Assembly (NCBI RefSeq): GCF_029852145.1 | Contig: NC_079979.1 | Location: forward strand, 558,001 to 622,000 | Source: Microplitis mediator | Taxonomy: Eukaryota > Arthropoda > Insecta > Hymenoptera > Braconidae | Direction: 5' to 3' | Length of the DNA stretch: 64,000 nucleotides | Part shown: in pieces, positions 10,790 to 23,929 of the stretch | Numbering within the stretch: the first letter of the stretch is position 1 | Layout: the number at the start of each line of letters is the position of its first letter | Translations under genes and position numbers: made by a program | The notes under the pieces: generated by a model | Told to the model about the DNA's origin: nothing | The model's database searches: none | Seen by the model: only the letters and a program-made list of their open reading frames with translations

Positions 10790-13700
10790 GTAAGACCCAA
10801 AATTTGTTATCAAGATTCAAAATGTTTGGTAAGGCCCAAATATATTTCTTGCTAGGCGCAAAATTGGAGAGAGCAGGATTGAAGTTAAAGTTAACACAAG
10901 GCACAGATATTTATTTTTTATAAGACCCAACATTTTGATGAGGCCCAAAAATAAAATTCTCCATAAGGCCCTAATATTGAGAAGCAAATTCGAGTATAAC
11001 AAATACTGTGACGCCCAAAATGTAAAAACTAAAAATCTTAGGGTACTATTAAACCCAGAAGCGAGATCTTTTATACAAGGCTTTGATATGAATATATAAG
11101 GCCCAAAGTTGAGAATTTGAATAGGTCCCAAATTAAGCTATATTTTACGGAGACTATAGAAATGATCTTTTCAATTGAAGCTCAAGTAAATTTTATGGTA
11201 TAAAGCCCGAAACCACAGGTTCTTAAATAAGGCCCAAAATTGAAAATTTTCAAGTACTGGGACTGAGGAGAATTTTTCGGGGTATAAAAATAAAATTATA
11301 AAACGGGCCCACAATGAATTAAATAGCAATACAAAGTTTAAAATGGGTGATGAGGCCCAAAAATTAAAATAAGGCCCAAAACTAATATCAACGCCAAATT
11401 TGATAAAAAAAATTTTAAATATTCAAAACTAAATCCCTACAGTAAGAAAAATTTAAAACACGAAAGTAAGGCTCAAAATTATAAATATGAAGATGAGGCC
11501 CATAATTAAAAATGGAGCCTGAAAGTAGTACTTTTAGTGAGACAAGAAAATAACATTATAAAACAGCCCCAAAATAAAATAAATAATATTAAAAATAGGA
11601 GGTAAGGCCCGAAAATTTAAATAAGGCCCAAAAATAAAATCAACCTAAAATTAAATTTAGATTTTGTAATAGTAATATAAATTAAGTCCCCTACAACAAT
11701 AAAAATTGAAAACATGAAAATAAGGCCCAAAAATAAGATAAGTCCCAAAAACAAAATTAAAACTGCATCAACGAAAAAAAATGTTTAATATCGACCAATT
11801 CACAGCATGAGAATTGAACGTGTTATTTTACTCGCTCTTGGGGGTTCTTTTCTTTATAAATCTCCGTATTTTATTTCAATAGTTTTTTTTCCTTTTATTT
11901 TTTGGTGAGTGCGAATGAGAAAAAAGAAGTGAAAAAAAAATAAAGTAAAAAAAAGAAGGAGAAAAAGACTCAGAGACCTCAAGAGATCTCTTGAGTGCCT
12001 GCTGCCGTTCTCGGATATTCTGCGGCCGTGTAGCTGAAATATATACAACACGGCTCTCAGAGGAAGTATATAGCGGCCACAAGTGCCGTGGGAGAGGGAA
12101 TTTTTAGTCTACAAATGGAATCCCTGTGGTGTTCAAGATATTTGACAAAATTCAATTTTAAACAAAAGTTTTTTAATTTTCATACCCAAGTTTACTAAAA
12201 AAATTAATTTTTATTGTTCACACGCTGTTACTCCTAAACTATTGGAAATAATCACAACTTTGAGAAGGGTTTTGAATAGGAAATTTTATGAGTTACAAAA
12301 AAGTATTCGGAGTAGAACTTCATAAGATCAATAGTTTCCTCAGAAAAAGCCTGAAACTAAAACCCTCATAAATTTTTTACAAAAGTAATTTGTTCCCATG
12401 ACTATCTCTGGCACTGAAACCGCTCCAATTACCAAACTTATTGAGATAAATCAACGTTCGAGGACATCATCGGTTAGTAAATTTACTAGACTACAAGAAA
12501 GTATTGATAGTAAAAATCCCTAAGATTTATAGTTTTTCAGAAAATGACTTGAGAATTAAAAAAATTAAAAAGAGGCTTTGAAATGAGATTTAATGCCAGT
12601 AAAAAAAAAGTTTAAATACTAATAAAATAAGAGTATGGATATGTAGTATGAAAGAGAAAGGAATGAGAGATGTATATAATATTATACAGTACGTATTACA
12701 AACGGGACAGAGGATGGCTACCGGTCGCAGCGGGAGATCGCACCGGGGGTCCTTCCGAGGCTACCGACTATTTTCTCGCGTCTCTTTCTACTGACTCCGT
12801 CTCGCTCGCGTGGTTTTACGTTAAAACTTATGTATCGAAGCTAAAATCACTATTTTAATTACAATTATTTTAATTACTCTTAGTAAGGCTCCAATTTCTT
12901 CATGAGACCCAAATATTCATTTTATTTTTGGGCCTTAAGACAAAAAAAGTAAACTTTGATCCCTAGATATTAGTTATTTATTAAGAGCATTGTGATAATG
13001 TAATTTTATTTTTGGGTCTGATTCGGCCCGAAATAAGTGGGCCCCAAAAATATAAAATATATTTTAAGTTTTGATGGTAATATGGGAACGGTGTGGGTTT
13101 GCATTTACATAATTCGTTCTTTAAAGGATGATTTTTAATAGGCCTCTGGCGCCGGTTTCTCCCTCTCTCTTACTTTGGGACTTACCCCCACCGAATTTGT
13201 TTTGTCTTTCATTTGGATCGATCGTTTTGTGACCGCTGGGTTAAAAATAAACGCTTTGAAGGGAATATTCTAAACTAATTTTTATTTTGGGATTTAAGGC
13301 CCAATTTTTGGGCCTTATCTTATTTGTTTTTACTTTTTACCCCGACAATTTTCAAGATTTAATCAAAAACAAATATTAAATATTTTATCAACAAGGCCCC
13401 ATTTGATTAAATCTCAAATTTGGGCCTTATAATCATATTTTTAATTTTGGGCCTTAGTTTTTCAAAGAGAGTGAATTAAAAAAGTATATCATTGACAATA
13501 TTAAATTTTTTGTAAATTAAGCCCAAGTTAAACAACTGTATTTTGGGCCTTATAGTAGAAAATTTTAAATTCTTCAATAATAAAATATTGATTGATATGC
13601 ATGAAATAAAAATTTGAAATTACGTAGACCCGTTGGGCCTGATTTTTTTGGGCCTTACTTGAAACTTTTATAACTTGCCGACAAAAAAGTCAACACGACA

Positions 13701-16640
13701 TTGAAAATCAAGCAACAGTGTAACGAATCGTCAAACTAGATTCACCATTGACAAATGATTCAAATAGTAAGAAACGAAGGGGCAACGAGAAAAAAAATGT
13801 TTAAAAGAACGCGAGAAACGACCTCCCACGTCGAATAAAAAGGGCCACCGCCATTCAAACATATTTTTATTTTTTTACTCATGAATACGTCGGTCAAGCG
13901 CTCCCATTTCCGTTTTATTCAACGTTGATTCCTATCACGACCCTAAAATAAGTCCCACTCCTTAATAATCATTCTCACTAATCTATTCATTTATTTCAAT
14001 CAAATCACTATTTATATGCTTTTTTTATTCATTTATCAAGTGTAAAAAATACAAAATTTATATAAGGCCCGAAATACGATTTTTTTATATTGGGACTTAT
14101 AGATTTTTTAAATCAATACTTTTGTAATAAAGTGATTCGAACTAACTTTCAAATTAATTAGAAAAATACAAAAATGTTAATAATGAGGCCCAAAATAAAA
14201 AATGGGCCTTACACTACAAAATTGCAATGCATTGGACGTGATAAAATTTCTAGAGATTGCCACTCTAGTTTTTATGTGTAAGGCCCAAAATAAAATGTTA
14301 AAAATTGGGCCTTAAAAATTACTATATTATTTGATTAAAATTTTATTTTAAATAATTTAAAAATGATAATAGAATTGATTTCTAAAAAATGTCGTGAATA
14401 AGGCTCAAGACATAAATTCAAATTTGGGACCTTACGAATTTTTTTTTTTTTTTAAATCACTTGGGGGCCTTGAAATGTGCAATGTGCGATACCACACACA
14501 ACGCGACACCTTTCCTCAGAGTTAGTGACCGAATGGGCCTTACACAAACTACACAACACATTGGATAGTAGAATGAGTTGGGACCACCCACGAAGCAGGT
14601 TTTATTTTCGTGGAAAAGACCAGTTAGAATTTAGTGTCAACATTTGCCTGTTTGAATACATATATTTTTTTTCTTTCTACCATCTGGAAAAATTCTTACA
14701 CTCTGCTCAGTATCTGGGTCCTAGAGCACACACAGGCGATATTTAAGAGCCCAAAAAAGATGCGGGTTACAAAAGTACCTCAACGTCCTAGCGGGGGATA
14801 AAAACCCCCGCATTGTTGCTAATTGTACATCACGACTGACGAGCATCTATGGTGGTCCATTGTTGTCTAAAATAAACTCACACCACCCACTGGTATCTTC
14901 TAACTATATATATTTTTTTATTATTATCACAATAGAAAATGCCAAAATATTTATTCTGGACAAAAAAATTTTTTTTTATGTAAGATTTAACATATTGGGA
15001 CTTCTGCGTTTTTGGGCCTTATTCCTTGAAATATTTTTTGTATAATTTAATTTAGATTAAATTTGTGAGAAAATTAAGTTTAAAAGTTTTAAGGCCCAAT
15101 TACTGGGACTTACACACTTTTGGGTCTCAATTTTTTGTTGGGAAATTATGACAGACGGCGTCAAAAAATAAGTGAAATAATAATTATATTTATGCATTAG
15201 TATTAGACCCACTTTTCATGTCCTTTTTGGGACTTATACGTTTTCGGGCCAATTAAACATTTTTCGGTCTTACAATAAAAGTGGATTTCAAAAATTAACG
15301 AAATTAAATTTAGTAATTAAGATTATTTATATAAGGACTATTTTGTAAAGATTTGTTTTTTGGGACTTATTAACATCTGGGCCTTGTAAAAAATAATTTC
15401 TGAATTTCATGATACAATTAGTATTTAAAAACTTGTAAAGTTGTTTTTTTATTTCACAGGAATATGGTAAGTCCTATTTTAAATAAGGCCCAATTTTCGG
15501 GACTTATGAGAATAATTTTTTTTAAAGAATTTTGAAATGTATAACGACAAAGAAAGCGTTAAAATAAGTACTAGTGTATGAATAGATAAAAATAGACAAA
15601 GATTCCCACGTGGGCCTTATGGTTGAGTGAACGGGCCGAAAAAATGTAAATTTGACCTACTGGCTCGCTTTATCCACTTGTAGGGGTTTAATACAATAGG
15701 GTGAGTTTTTGATGATTAGCATATGGTAAAACCTGTCTCACCCTTAGTGCACTGATGTTCCCCTCCCCCTAATTCTGCAACGGCTTTGGGGTCCTATGAC
15801 GGGATACCGGTTCCGATTTTAGTTTCATCCACGGGACATTTTGTCCCATAACGCGACGTGTCTAGTTTACACTAGCTGAGTATTGTCTAGTGAGATTAGA
15901 AATTTTCGTGACGGTTACAAGTTCATAGGTGATTGCAAGTTCACCAACGGACCCAACTTTTTGGGACCGTTGATGATTTAGATTTCACAGATCATCTTTT
16001 GTCAAACATATACTCGATTTTTACAATTCTTCGTAACAAAAAACCTCAAAAATCAATTCTTGCAAGCCACAATTTTTTGGGCCTTACATATTGAAAAATT
16101 TATTCTAGTCCATTTTTCTTCAAGTTATTGTAAAATTTGTAAACAATATTTTTACGGGCCTTAAATTCAACCGACTAATATTTGGGCCTTGTAAGATTAC
16201 TTTTTGGGCCTCCTTAAAAAATTTTCGCGCTTTATATTAAGCTTTATATCAATGCAAGAATTTTTCAATATTTCGTGACATAAACAATGTGTTTTGTTTT
16301 TATGAGATATTTGGGCCTTATCAAATCTAAGTCTTTAAAATTAAAATACACACCTATGGAAATATTTGAAATAAACTGCATAAGACCCATTTTGGGTCTT
16401 AACAATTTTTGGGCCTTATAAAAATCTTTCGAATTATTTCTTATATATATTATTTACAAGATTAAACTAAATAGACTCAATTTAGGGCCTTATAAATTTT
16501 GGGCCTTATTTTTTATTTAAAATCCTAAAAAAGTTAACAAAGAAGATTTTTTTATTATGTCAAAAGTACGTTGACAATTCTTCAGATTTTTCCATCTAGA
16601 TCCAACTCCCCCACACAAAGGCCCCGATTTGCGCAATACA
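10790..16640. repeat. 6 kb domain of dispersed GGCCCAAAA / TTTTGGGCC words
   Basis: Dozens of copies of 'aaggcccaaaa' occur on the plus strand in the left part (10790-11760). In the right part (12900-16640) the reverse complement 'ttttgggcctta' predominates, with facing pairs such as those at 13290, 14190 and 14280. Spacing is irregular (30-150 bp). No open frame, splice signal or terminal repeat explains the region. Confidence 0.75.
12000..12100 (-). promoter_or_regulatory. Possible promoter-like GC island
   Basis: A GC-richer island inside the AT-rich repeat domain. On the minus strand it reads GGCCGCTATATACTTCC, then about 30 bases on TATATTTCAGCTACACGG, an order resembling TATA box then initiator. 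A second GC-rich island is at 12690-12830. Either could be distal leader sequence of the sug-like gene, whose ATG lies 4 kb further on. This is speculation from base composition and motif order. Confidence 0.15.
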
Positions 16641-18550
16641 ACGGGCCTCATTGTTAAATTCTACATTTTCTTACCCTCGCATCCGACCGATAGATCACTA
16701 GGGTGAGTTTCTACCTGACCCGAGATAATCCCATCGCACTATTTTATCCCCCGTCCCCCTTCGCTCCTCCACCCCAGTCCCAAATCCCCCATGGACTTGA
16801 AAAAACCGTGAAAACAGGGGACCGAAATATAATAAAGCCCCCCTAGATCACACTCCATTGTCATCTGTATCAAATCTCAGGGGAATCACTTTTCTTTTTA
16901 ATATTTTTCCAACTCGATGTCTTTGTCCACAAACTTAAAAATATTTTTTTAAAATTTTACTCACCAATTTTGGGCCCGTGTAATTCCGTCACGTTTTCAG
17001 ACACTTCACTTTTTTAAAATATTAATCAATCACTCGATAAATTATTTAATAAATTAATTAGTAAAATTTTGTTAGAGGTCAGATTTATTGGCACACAATG
17101 TGCGTGTTTGTGTGCGTGTGCGTTCTCTCGAGCACTGAGACCAACTGAGCTGAGACGAGGGAAGAAGACCCTACTGTTGTTCTTTAAACTTTTCTCCAGC
17201 TCACCGCCAACAGTTTTCGGTACCTTTTCTTTCTTACCCCCTCTCTGTCCAGAGGGCATTGGTGGGGAAACACGACCTCAGCTAACGACAAAGGAGTACC
17301 CCCTCTAGGCACCCAGCAAATTGCTTTATTGAAAATCAATTTTTTATTTTTCGAAAAATTTTTATTTTTTTTTTGTTCATCGAATTTTGAAAAAAAAATC
17401 GGGAAACTCTAGTTTGTTTTCTAATAATCATTTTTCTGTGAAAATGATTCTAAAAGCAAAAAAATTAACAAAACCAAAATTTTCGGGAAAAAGTTGAAAA
17501 ATTTTTCATCAAAATCGAGAGAATTTTTTAAATTACGGATGAATTTTCATGGAAAAATTTTTTAAAATGTAAAAAAAATTCAAAATTTTGAAAAAATTTC
17601 TTTGTTTTATTTTTCCCTGGAAGAGATTTTAAAAAAATTTTTTCTCGATTTATTCTTACGGGATCGAAATCTTTATGATCCGAGCTTCAATTTCCACTTT
17701 TTTTCATTCATTTCCAAGAAATTTTCTCTGAGATATCGCAATTTTAATTTTTCCTTTTCCGAAAAATTTTTTCCCGCAATATTTCGGAATTTTCTTAAAA
17801 AATCTCTTAATTTTCTTAATTTCTCGTCACGTGGGCGGAATTTTAATCGAAATTTCGCAGACTAGCCAAAGGCGGGAAAAAAATTTTTTGAAATTAAAAA
17901 TAAAAATGTTACGTAATTGTAAACGGAAAAGCAGTAGCTGCCACGTGGGTCTTTTTAAGAAGGGGAAGATGTAAGATCAGAGGGGTCCGGATGAAACGGC
18001 TCAGGTAGGAATCCAACATTAGAGCCTCGGGACGTAACTCATCCGCGATGATCCACCTTCTCCCCCCTTCTTCATTCCCCCTGCCCCTCCCCCGCCTCCT
18101 TCCCTTCTCGGCCCTCTACCTTTACCTTTTTTTACTTAATATTTTTTATCCACGGATCGAGTTCCGAAGGTCGACCGAAGAATTTATTTAAATGCGCATC
18201 TGTCATTTGGATATACTAGTTTTATAAATAAATGACAATTATTTAAATTGTACTTGTCCAGTTTTATTTTAAGATACCCCGTGAGTTCGACAGTAAGGAC
18301 TCCGTGGGAGAGTTGACAAAAATTAACCTAAATTATTAACATTTCAAGGCTACATCTGCGTTGGGCATCCGCATCCGTGGTTAGATCTCTATAGATGGGA
18401 GGAACTTGAGATGAGTCGGAATACTAGTGAGCGTGGGACAGTTTAAACTCTGCTGGGGGCGGCGCCGAGTTGAGGTTTCAAGATTCATTTTTAATTTTTA
18501 TTATCGAGACGTCTAGACCTTGAAAATTTCAAATAATTAAATACAAATTC
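16640..18550. other. AT-rich intergenic DNA with a few GC-rich islands
   Basis: GC-richer patches occur at 16610-16860, 17090-17310, 17930-18130 and 18280-18480. Short overlapping frames on both strands at 17026-17308 show no recognisable protein; 17320-17900 is A/T homopolymer-rich. No gene supported. Confidence 0.4.
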
Positions 18551-18559
18551 TACTAATTT

Positions 18560-19960
18560 TTTTTTATTACAAAACTGGAAATTTAAGTCTGGAAATTTAT
18601 GCCCGAATTCAGACATTTTTTTTATGCCCAAATTTGAAAATTTTATGCGTTACATTTTTTTTACTTAAAAAATGAAATTTATGCCCGAATTGGGACATTT
18701 TTATATTTATGCCCGAAATTAGAATTTTTGTGCCTGGAAATTCAATTTGCTACGGACATTTTTAGCAGAAAATGGAATTTATGCCCGAATCGGGACATTT
18801 TTATATTTATGCCCGAATTTAGAATTCTTGTGCCTGGAAATTCAATTTGTTACAAACATTCTTAGCAAAAAATGGAATTTATGCCCGAATTCAGACATTT
18901 TTTTTATGCCCAAATTTGAAAATTTTATGAGTTACATTTTTTTCCTAAAAAATGAAATTTATGCCCGAATTGGGACATTTTTATATTTATGCTCGAATTT
19001 AGAATTTTTGTGCCTGGAAATTCAATTTTTTACCAACATTTTTAGCAGAAAATGGAATTCATGCCCGAATGGGGACATTTTTATATTTATGCCTGAATTT
19101 AGAATTCTTGTGCCTGGAAATTCAATTTGTTACAAACGTTTTTAGCGGAAAATGGAATTTATGCCCGAATTCAGACATTTTTTTATGCCCAAATTTGAAA
19201 ATTTTATGCGTTACATTTTTTTTACTTAAAAAATGAAATTTATGCCCGAATTGGGACATTTTTATATTTATGCCCGAATTTAGAATTCCTGTGCCTGGAA
19301 ATTCAATTTGTTACCAACATTTTTAGCAAAAAATGGAATTTATGCCTGAATTGGGACATTTTTAAATTTATGCCCGAATTTAGAATTCTCGTGCCTGGAA
19401 ATTCAATTTGTTACCAACATTTTTAGCGAAAAATGGAATTTATGCCCGAATTAGGACATTTGAGTCCTGAATTTGGGTAGTGATGGCTGTAATAAAACTA
19501 CAGGCTAGAATTAAGACTTTTAGGCGGAATTTGGAATTTTTGCCCCTAATCAGAATATTTGAGCCTGAATTTGGAGCTTTGATCCCTATAGGGGCAGTAT
19601 ATGCCTAAATTAGGATTTCCAAGACCTCTAATGAATATTTACGCCCAGTTTTGGAATTTCTGAGCCTGTCACATTATCTATGCCCAATTTACGATTTTCT
19701 AAGCCTATATTAGGACTTTGTTGCCCGAAAGAAGTATTTTGAACCCGAATTTTTCGTTTACTTTCCAAACAAATAATTTTTAGCCCATAGCTTTAAACCT
19801 ATGCCCAGATTAGGATTTACTATGCCCAGTAATTTTTCGAATGCCCAGTTTAGGATTTTCCAGTTCACTGCCTCTACTTATGCCCGGTTTAGGTTTTCTG
19901 GTACAAATTTCAAAATTTATGCCCGAATTAGGACTCAGTAATTAGCAGCCAAATAATTAA
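18560..19960. repeat. Tandem array with 'tttatgcccgaattnggacatttttatat' units
   Basis: From 18560 to about 19480 a higher-order unit alternates two blocks. One runs 'aaaatggaatttatgcccgaat.gggacatttttatatttatgcccgaatttagaattcttgtgcctggaaattcaattt'; the other 'cagacattttttttatgcccaaatttgaaaattttatg'. The 132-codon frame at 18747..19145 is only the repeat read through. From 19480 to 19960 the array decays into spaced 'atgcccgaattaggac' words. Confidence 0.85.
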
Positions 19961-20584
19961 TATTTTACTGAGTAATTATTATGTCAGTGAAAAATTTTTC
20001 TACCGAACTAAGAAAATTTATTTCCAACTCGAACCTTGAGATAAAAAAACCCAACGGAAATAATATCGAGGGTTTCTTTCTTTCAATAAAGATCGAATAG
20101 AAAAGGTTGAAAAAGGGCGCCTACGTATTGTGTGGATCCTTTAGATAAAAAAACTACCGGTCCGGATGATCCGTCTCCGAGGTAAAGAACGAAAATGCTA
20201 ATTTGAATAAAATTTGTTTATCGTAAACGTTAACGGAAACGTTAACGTTTGTTAGCATCGCATAAGAATCGGGAGATTAAATCGCCGATGGAAAACAAAG
20301 AGCGTTCGAGCGTCAAGCTCACGTCGTAAGTATTTCATAAGACGCGAGACCATCTGTTGACTTTAAGGAAGTTTATGTTTAGGAAGTCCATGGGAACATT
20401 TTTAAAAATAAACTGTGCCTCGGACATGGGAACTTGCTTCGAGTAACTGACTTCTCTTTTATGTCGATCCGAAATACCACATATACTTATTAGGGCAATA
20501 TAGGCATATTCTAATAATTAATGACCGCGGATAATCAGCAGTTACCATTAAGCCCAAAAATAAATTTTATATCCAGAATTATAT
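19960..20584. other. Unique intergenic sequence
   Basis: No gene seen. The only structure is a near-palindrome at about 20226-20258 built from 'aaacgttaacg' and its complement. Confidence 0.35.
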
Positions 20585-21185
20585 TGCACGCCTCGGAAGC
20601 GAAGCGGAGAGGTTGTGCTTTATAACCGACCTGTCAAGGTCACACGATTTCCACTCATTAAAGTGCATATATTTTTTTTCTATTACTCTTACACATTATG
20701 AAAAACACATCAATATAAAGCTGAAACACTAATAAATAATCCTGATACTTTTTTTAATTTGTCTAATATGTATTAATATAAAAAAAAAGTTCATTAAAAA
20801 AAATTTATCGTGGACGTCCATTAGTCTGTGGTTAAAAAAAACGGCGTGGTACGGATATCTCGAGAACGACTTGACGAAACTACTTAATTTTTTTTTCAAA
20901 ATTTTCAGAAATAAGCAAAGAAGGTTCCTTTCGAAAATCACTACTGTAGGCCTTCTCGTTTTTTTAAAAATAAATCATTACGGTTAAAACCGGCAATCTT
21001 ACATGTAAACAAACACACACTGCCGCCATTTTTCATTAGGAATCTTCTCCTTATTTATTTATTTTTTTACTTTTATTACCGTATATTTACCATGGAAATT
21101 TCTATGGGAAAAGAGCGGGATATTCAATTTTATTCGAAATTTAACTTTTAAAAAAAAAACATAACATGAGCTTTCGAGGCGTGCA
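20585..21185. mobile_element. Candidate short inverted-repeat element (TGCACGCCTCGGAAGC ends)
   Basis: The left end TGCACGCCTCGGAAGC pairs with the right end GCTTTCGAGGCGTGCA, 15 of 16 bases inverted. Length is 601 bp with no coding content. I cannot define a target duplication, so the exact borders are uncertain. Confidence 0.5.
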
Positions 21186-21225
21186 CTTTTGGATTTTCCA
21201 AATTTTATACTTTTTTTTTATCATT

Positions 21226-21716
21226 CGTGGTGTGACACAGGGCAGTGTCTTGGGCCCACTACTTTATTCTACTCATGTGACTGATTTACTCAGAAAAAAC
21301 AGATATCTTGAGTCAAGAAAATATTTTTGAAGACAAACGTTTTCGGGAACCAAGTCAAGATTTTCTTGAGCCAAGAGAATTTTTGGTTGGAGAAGATTTC
21401 TACTTTATCTGAGAAAATTTAGGTCTCCAGAAAAATTATCTTGAATCAAGAATCAAGAAAATTTACCTTCAGTCGAAAATTTTTTTTTTGTGTGTAGGCT
21501 TATTATTGAAAAACTGTAATCATTTATTTTGAGCAGATGATCTAGTCATCTATCGTTACTGCAAGCTTAATGATATTGTAAACTGTATAAATGCCTCAAA
21601 AAAAAGAGACTAAAGTAATATCGGAATGGTGTTCGAAAAATGGAATAAGAATAAACGTTACGAAAATGCGAACAATTATTTTTGGAATACACGAGTCAAA
21701 ATTGAAAAGGTGATTT
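21226..21716 (+). pseudogene. Non-LTR reverse-transcriptase relic
   Basis: Two blocks of one broken reverse-transcriptase domain are readable. At 21226-21290 the frame gives RGVTQGSVLGPLLYSTHVTD, the RT motif ending in GPLL that precedes the active site. At about 21532-21715 it gives ADDLVIYRYCKLNDIVNCIN and then WCSKNGIRINVTKMRTIIFG, the catalytic ADD box and the downstream helix of Jockey/CR1/R1-type elements. A stop replaces the residue before ADD. The 21291-21500 stretch between them is a foreign insertion rich in CTTGAnTCAAG palindromes. Only about 120 residues of RT remain, so this is a dead fragment. Confidence 0.7.
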
Positions 21717-21787
21717 GAGCCTCAAAATCCTACATGAGGGTAAGGAGGTTCACATCATCTTTTTAGAATACGAAGATCCATGCATTA

Positions 21788-22685
21788 CCCGCATGAAAAA
21801 ACTTTATATGTGAAAACGTATATGATAGAATATGTGAATATTATAATGTGATATATTGTACAATATATAAAATAATATTTATATTTTTGCCGTATTAATA
21901 TATGATAATATATTGAAAAAAAATATATTGCTACAATATATTATCTATATATTTATCAATATATGACTTTTTATGTATGTTTTACATATATATTTTAATA
22001 TATCTTTTTTACATTGATATATAATATTGAAAGTAGTATATTAATTAATATATAGTATTTTTTATATTTTTTATATATGTTTTTCAATATATTGCAAAAT
22101 ATATGGTTTCCAATATATTGTAAAATATATGGCACTTTTTTTACTTTTCTTAGGTTATTGCCAGTAAATATAAGGTCAATGAAAAGAAGGAGAAAAAATA
22201 ATAAATTTGACTTTTTTTGTGGGATTGTGTAGAAATTGAAAAAGTATATTAAAAAATAAAATTTTCAATATATTGCGAAAAATATAAGTTTTAATATACT
22301 GGAAAAATATAATTCCAATATACCGCGAACCATATATTTAATCATATAAATTCTTTCATATATAATCAATTATATAGAGACCATATGCCACTAATTATGA
22401 GTCAAAATATATGGATATATATATCAAGTTTATTATATTATACTTATAAATTATATATATACTATCCATATATGATAAGAATATATTGAGCATTATATGA
22501 GATAATATATATAGAAAAATACAAAACATTATATACAAGTAAATATATTATGATAAATATATAATCCAATATATGTAAAAAACATATATTTTTCAATATA
22601 GATATTTTTGCCGCTATATATTTATCACATATTCACCATATATTTTTTTATATACTTTTAACAATATATAGCTTTTCCATGCGGG
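21788..22685. mobile_element. 0.9 kb AT-rich inverted-repeat element, copy A
   Basis: The ends are CCCGCATGAAAAA and TTTTCCATGCGGG, with TA on both outer sides. The interior is almost pure A/T, full of 'atatattg' words, and has no frame. An inverted, nearly identical copy sits at 36900-37802. Confidence 0.85.
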
Positions 22686-23109
22686 TAAAAAGGTGATTTG
22701 AACCTAAACGTGGTAACTTTGTCCGCTTTTACCAAGTTTAGGTTCAAATCATATTTTTAAAAAAGTAAAATGAGCCTCTAGAGCCTAAATTTATAGATCG
22801 AGAAAGACTCTCATCGGATCGCGTACAATTGGTAGAGAAACAGAAGGGAAAAGGGGGCCATTAATTAGAAATGGCTGCCATGATCGAAAAAAATTTGAAA
22901 TTTAAAAATTCCAAAAATAATTTCTTAGTAATAAATGTTTTGTTGTAAGTTAAAAAATAATAAAATTTTAAAAAAGAATAATAATAGCGAAAGTTATACG
23001 AGTAGGCGTTCGAATAGAATAGTTCTAAGTCATTCGAAATTCGAATTGAATAATTAGAGCCTTTGACTTATTAGTATATGATTAATTAATTATTTTATGT
23101 GAACAATAA

Positions 23110-23900
23110 ATACAACCCCGGGAAAAAAAATTTAGATCTATTCAGATCAAATTAGAAGTGCATTTTGGCCAGACCTGTTTAGATCAAATTAGATCTACTC
23201 TGATCAGAATAGATCTGCTTGGATCTAAACAGATCAAGGTAAATAAAAAACACTCAGATCTGCTCAGATCAAATTTGATCTAATTCGCTAGATCTAAATC
23301 GATCTGTTTTTTTATCTCCATCCTAATAAAAATTGATATGTCTGATTGAAAATATATTAAATATATCACAATAATATAAAATATATAGAATTGAAGCCAT
23401 TTATTTCAATTACGATAGACTTTTTAGAATTATCAAAATTTAGGTGAATGTGTCAAAATTCAGCTAGTTAATCTTATAATTATAATATAATGTGAAGAAA
23501 TATTTCTTTATAATCTGTACAGATCTAATCTGATCAGAGCAGATCTGAACTTTTTTTCCCGAGAAAAAGTTACATCAGCTCAGATCTGGTTTGATTCGTA
23601 CAGATCCTATTAGATCTATTTATATTTACTTCATAAATTGATCGTTAAATCAATGTTGATCTTTTTGATCTGACTAGATCTAGGTTGATCTAACTTGATC
23701 TAGGTTGATCTGACTTGATTAGATTTGATCAGGGTAGATCTGGACTATTTTTCCCCAAAGAAAAATGTCATATCTGATCAGATCTAGCATGATCTAAACA
23801 GATCAAATCAGATCTACTCTGATCTGGGTTCAGTATAAATTATGATCAAATTTGATCTGAGCTGATTTAATTTGATCAGAACAGATCTAAATTTTTTATC
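23110..23900. repeat. Cluster of GATC-centred palindromes (AGATCT, TGATCA)
   Basis: Dozens of 'agatct', 'tgatca', 'gatctgatc' and 'agatcaaatcagatct' words lie in two blocks (23110-23300 and 23510-23900) around a plain AT stretch at 23310-23500. The positions are irregular, so this is an expanded degenerate word rather than a clean satellite. It has no coding content. Confidence 0.75.
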
Positions 23901-23929
23901 GTGGGATTATTCCAGCTCAAATAGTTGCC

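Noticed and set aside
18747..19145. 132-codon plus-strand open frame
   Set aside because: It is tandem repeat sequence read through; the protein repeats with the DNA unit and has no coding signature.
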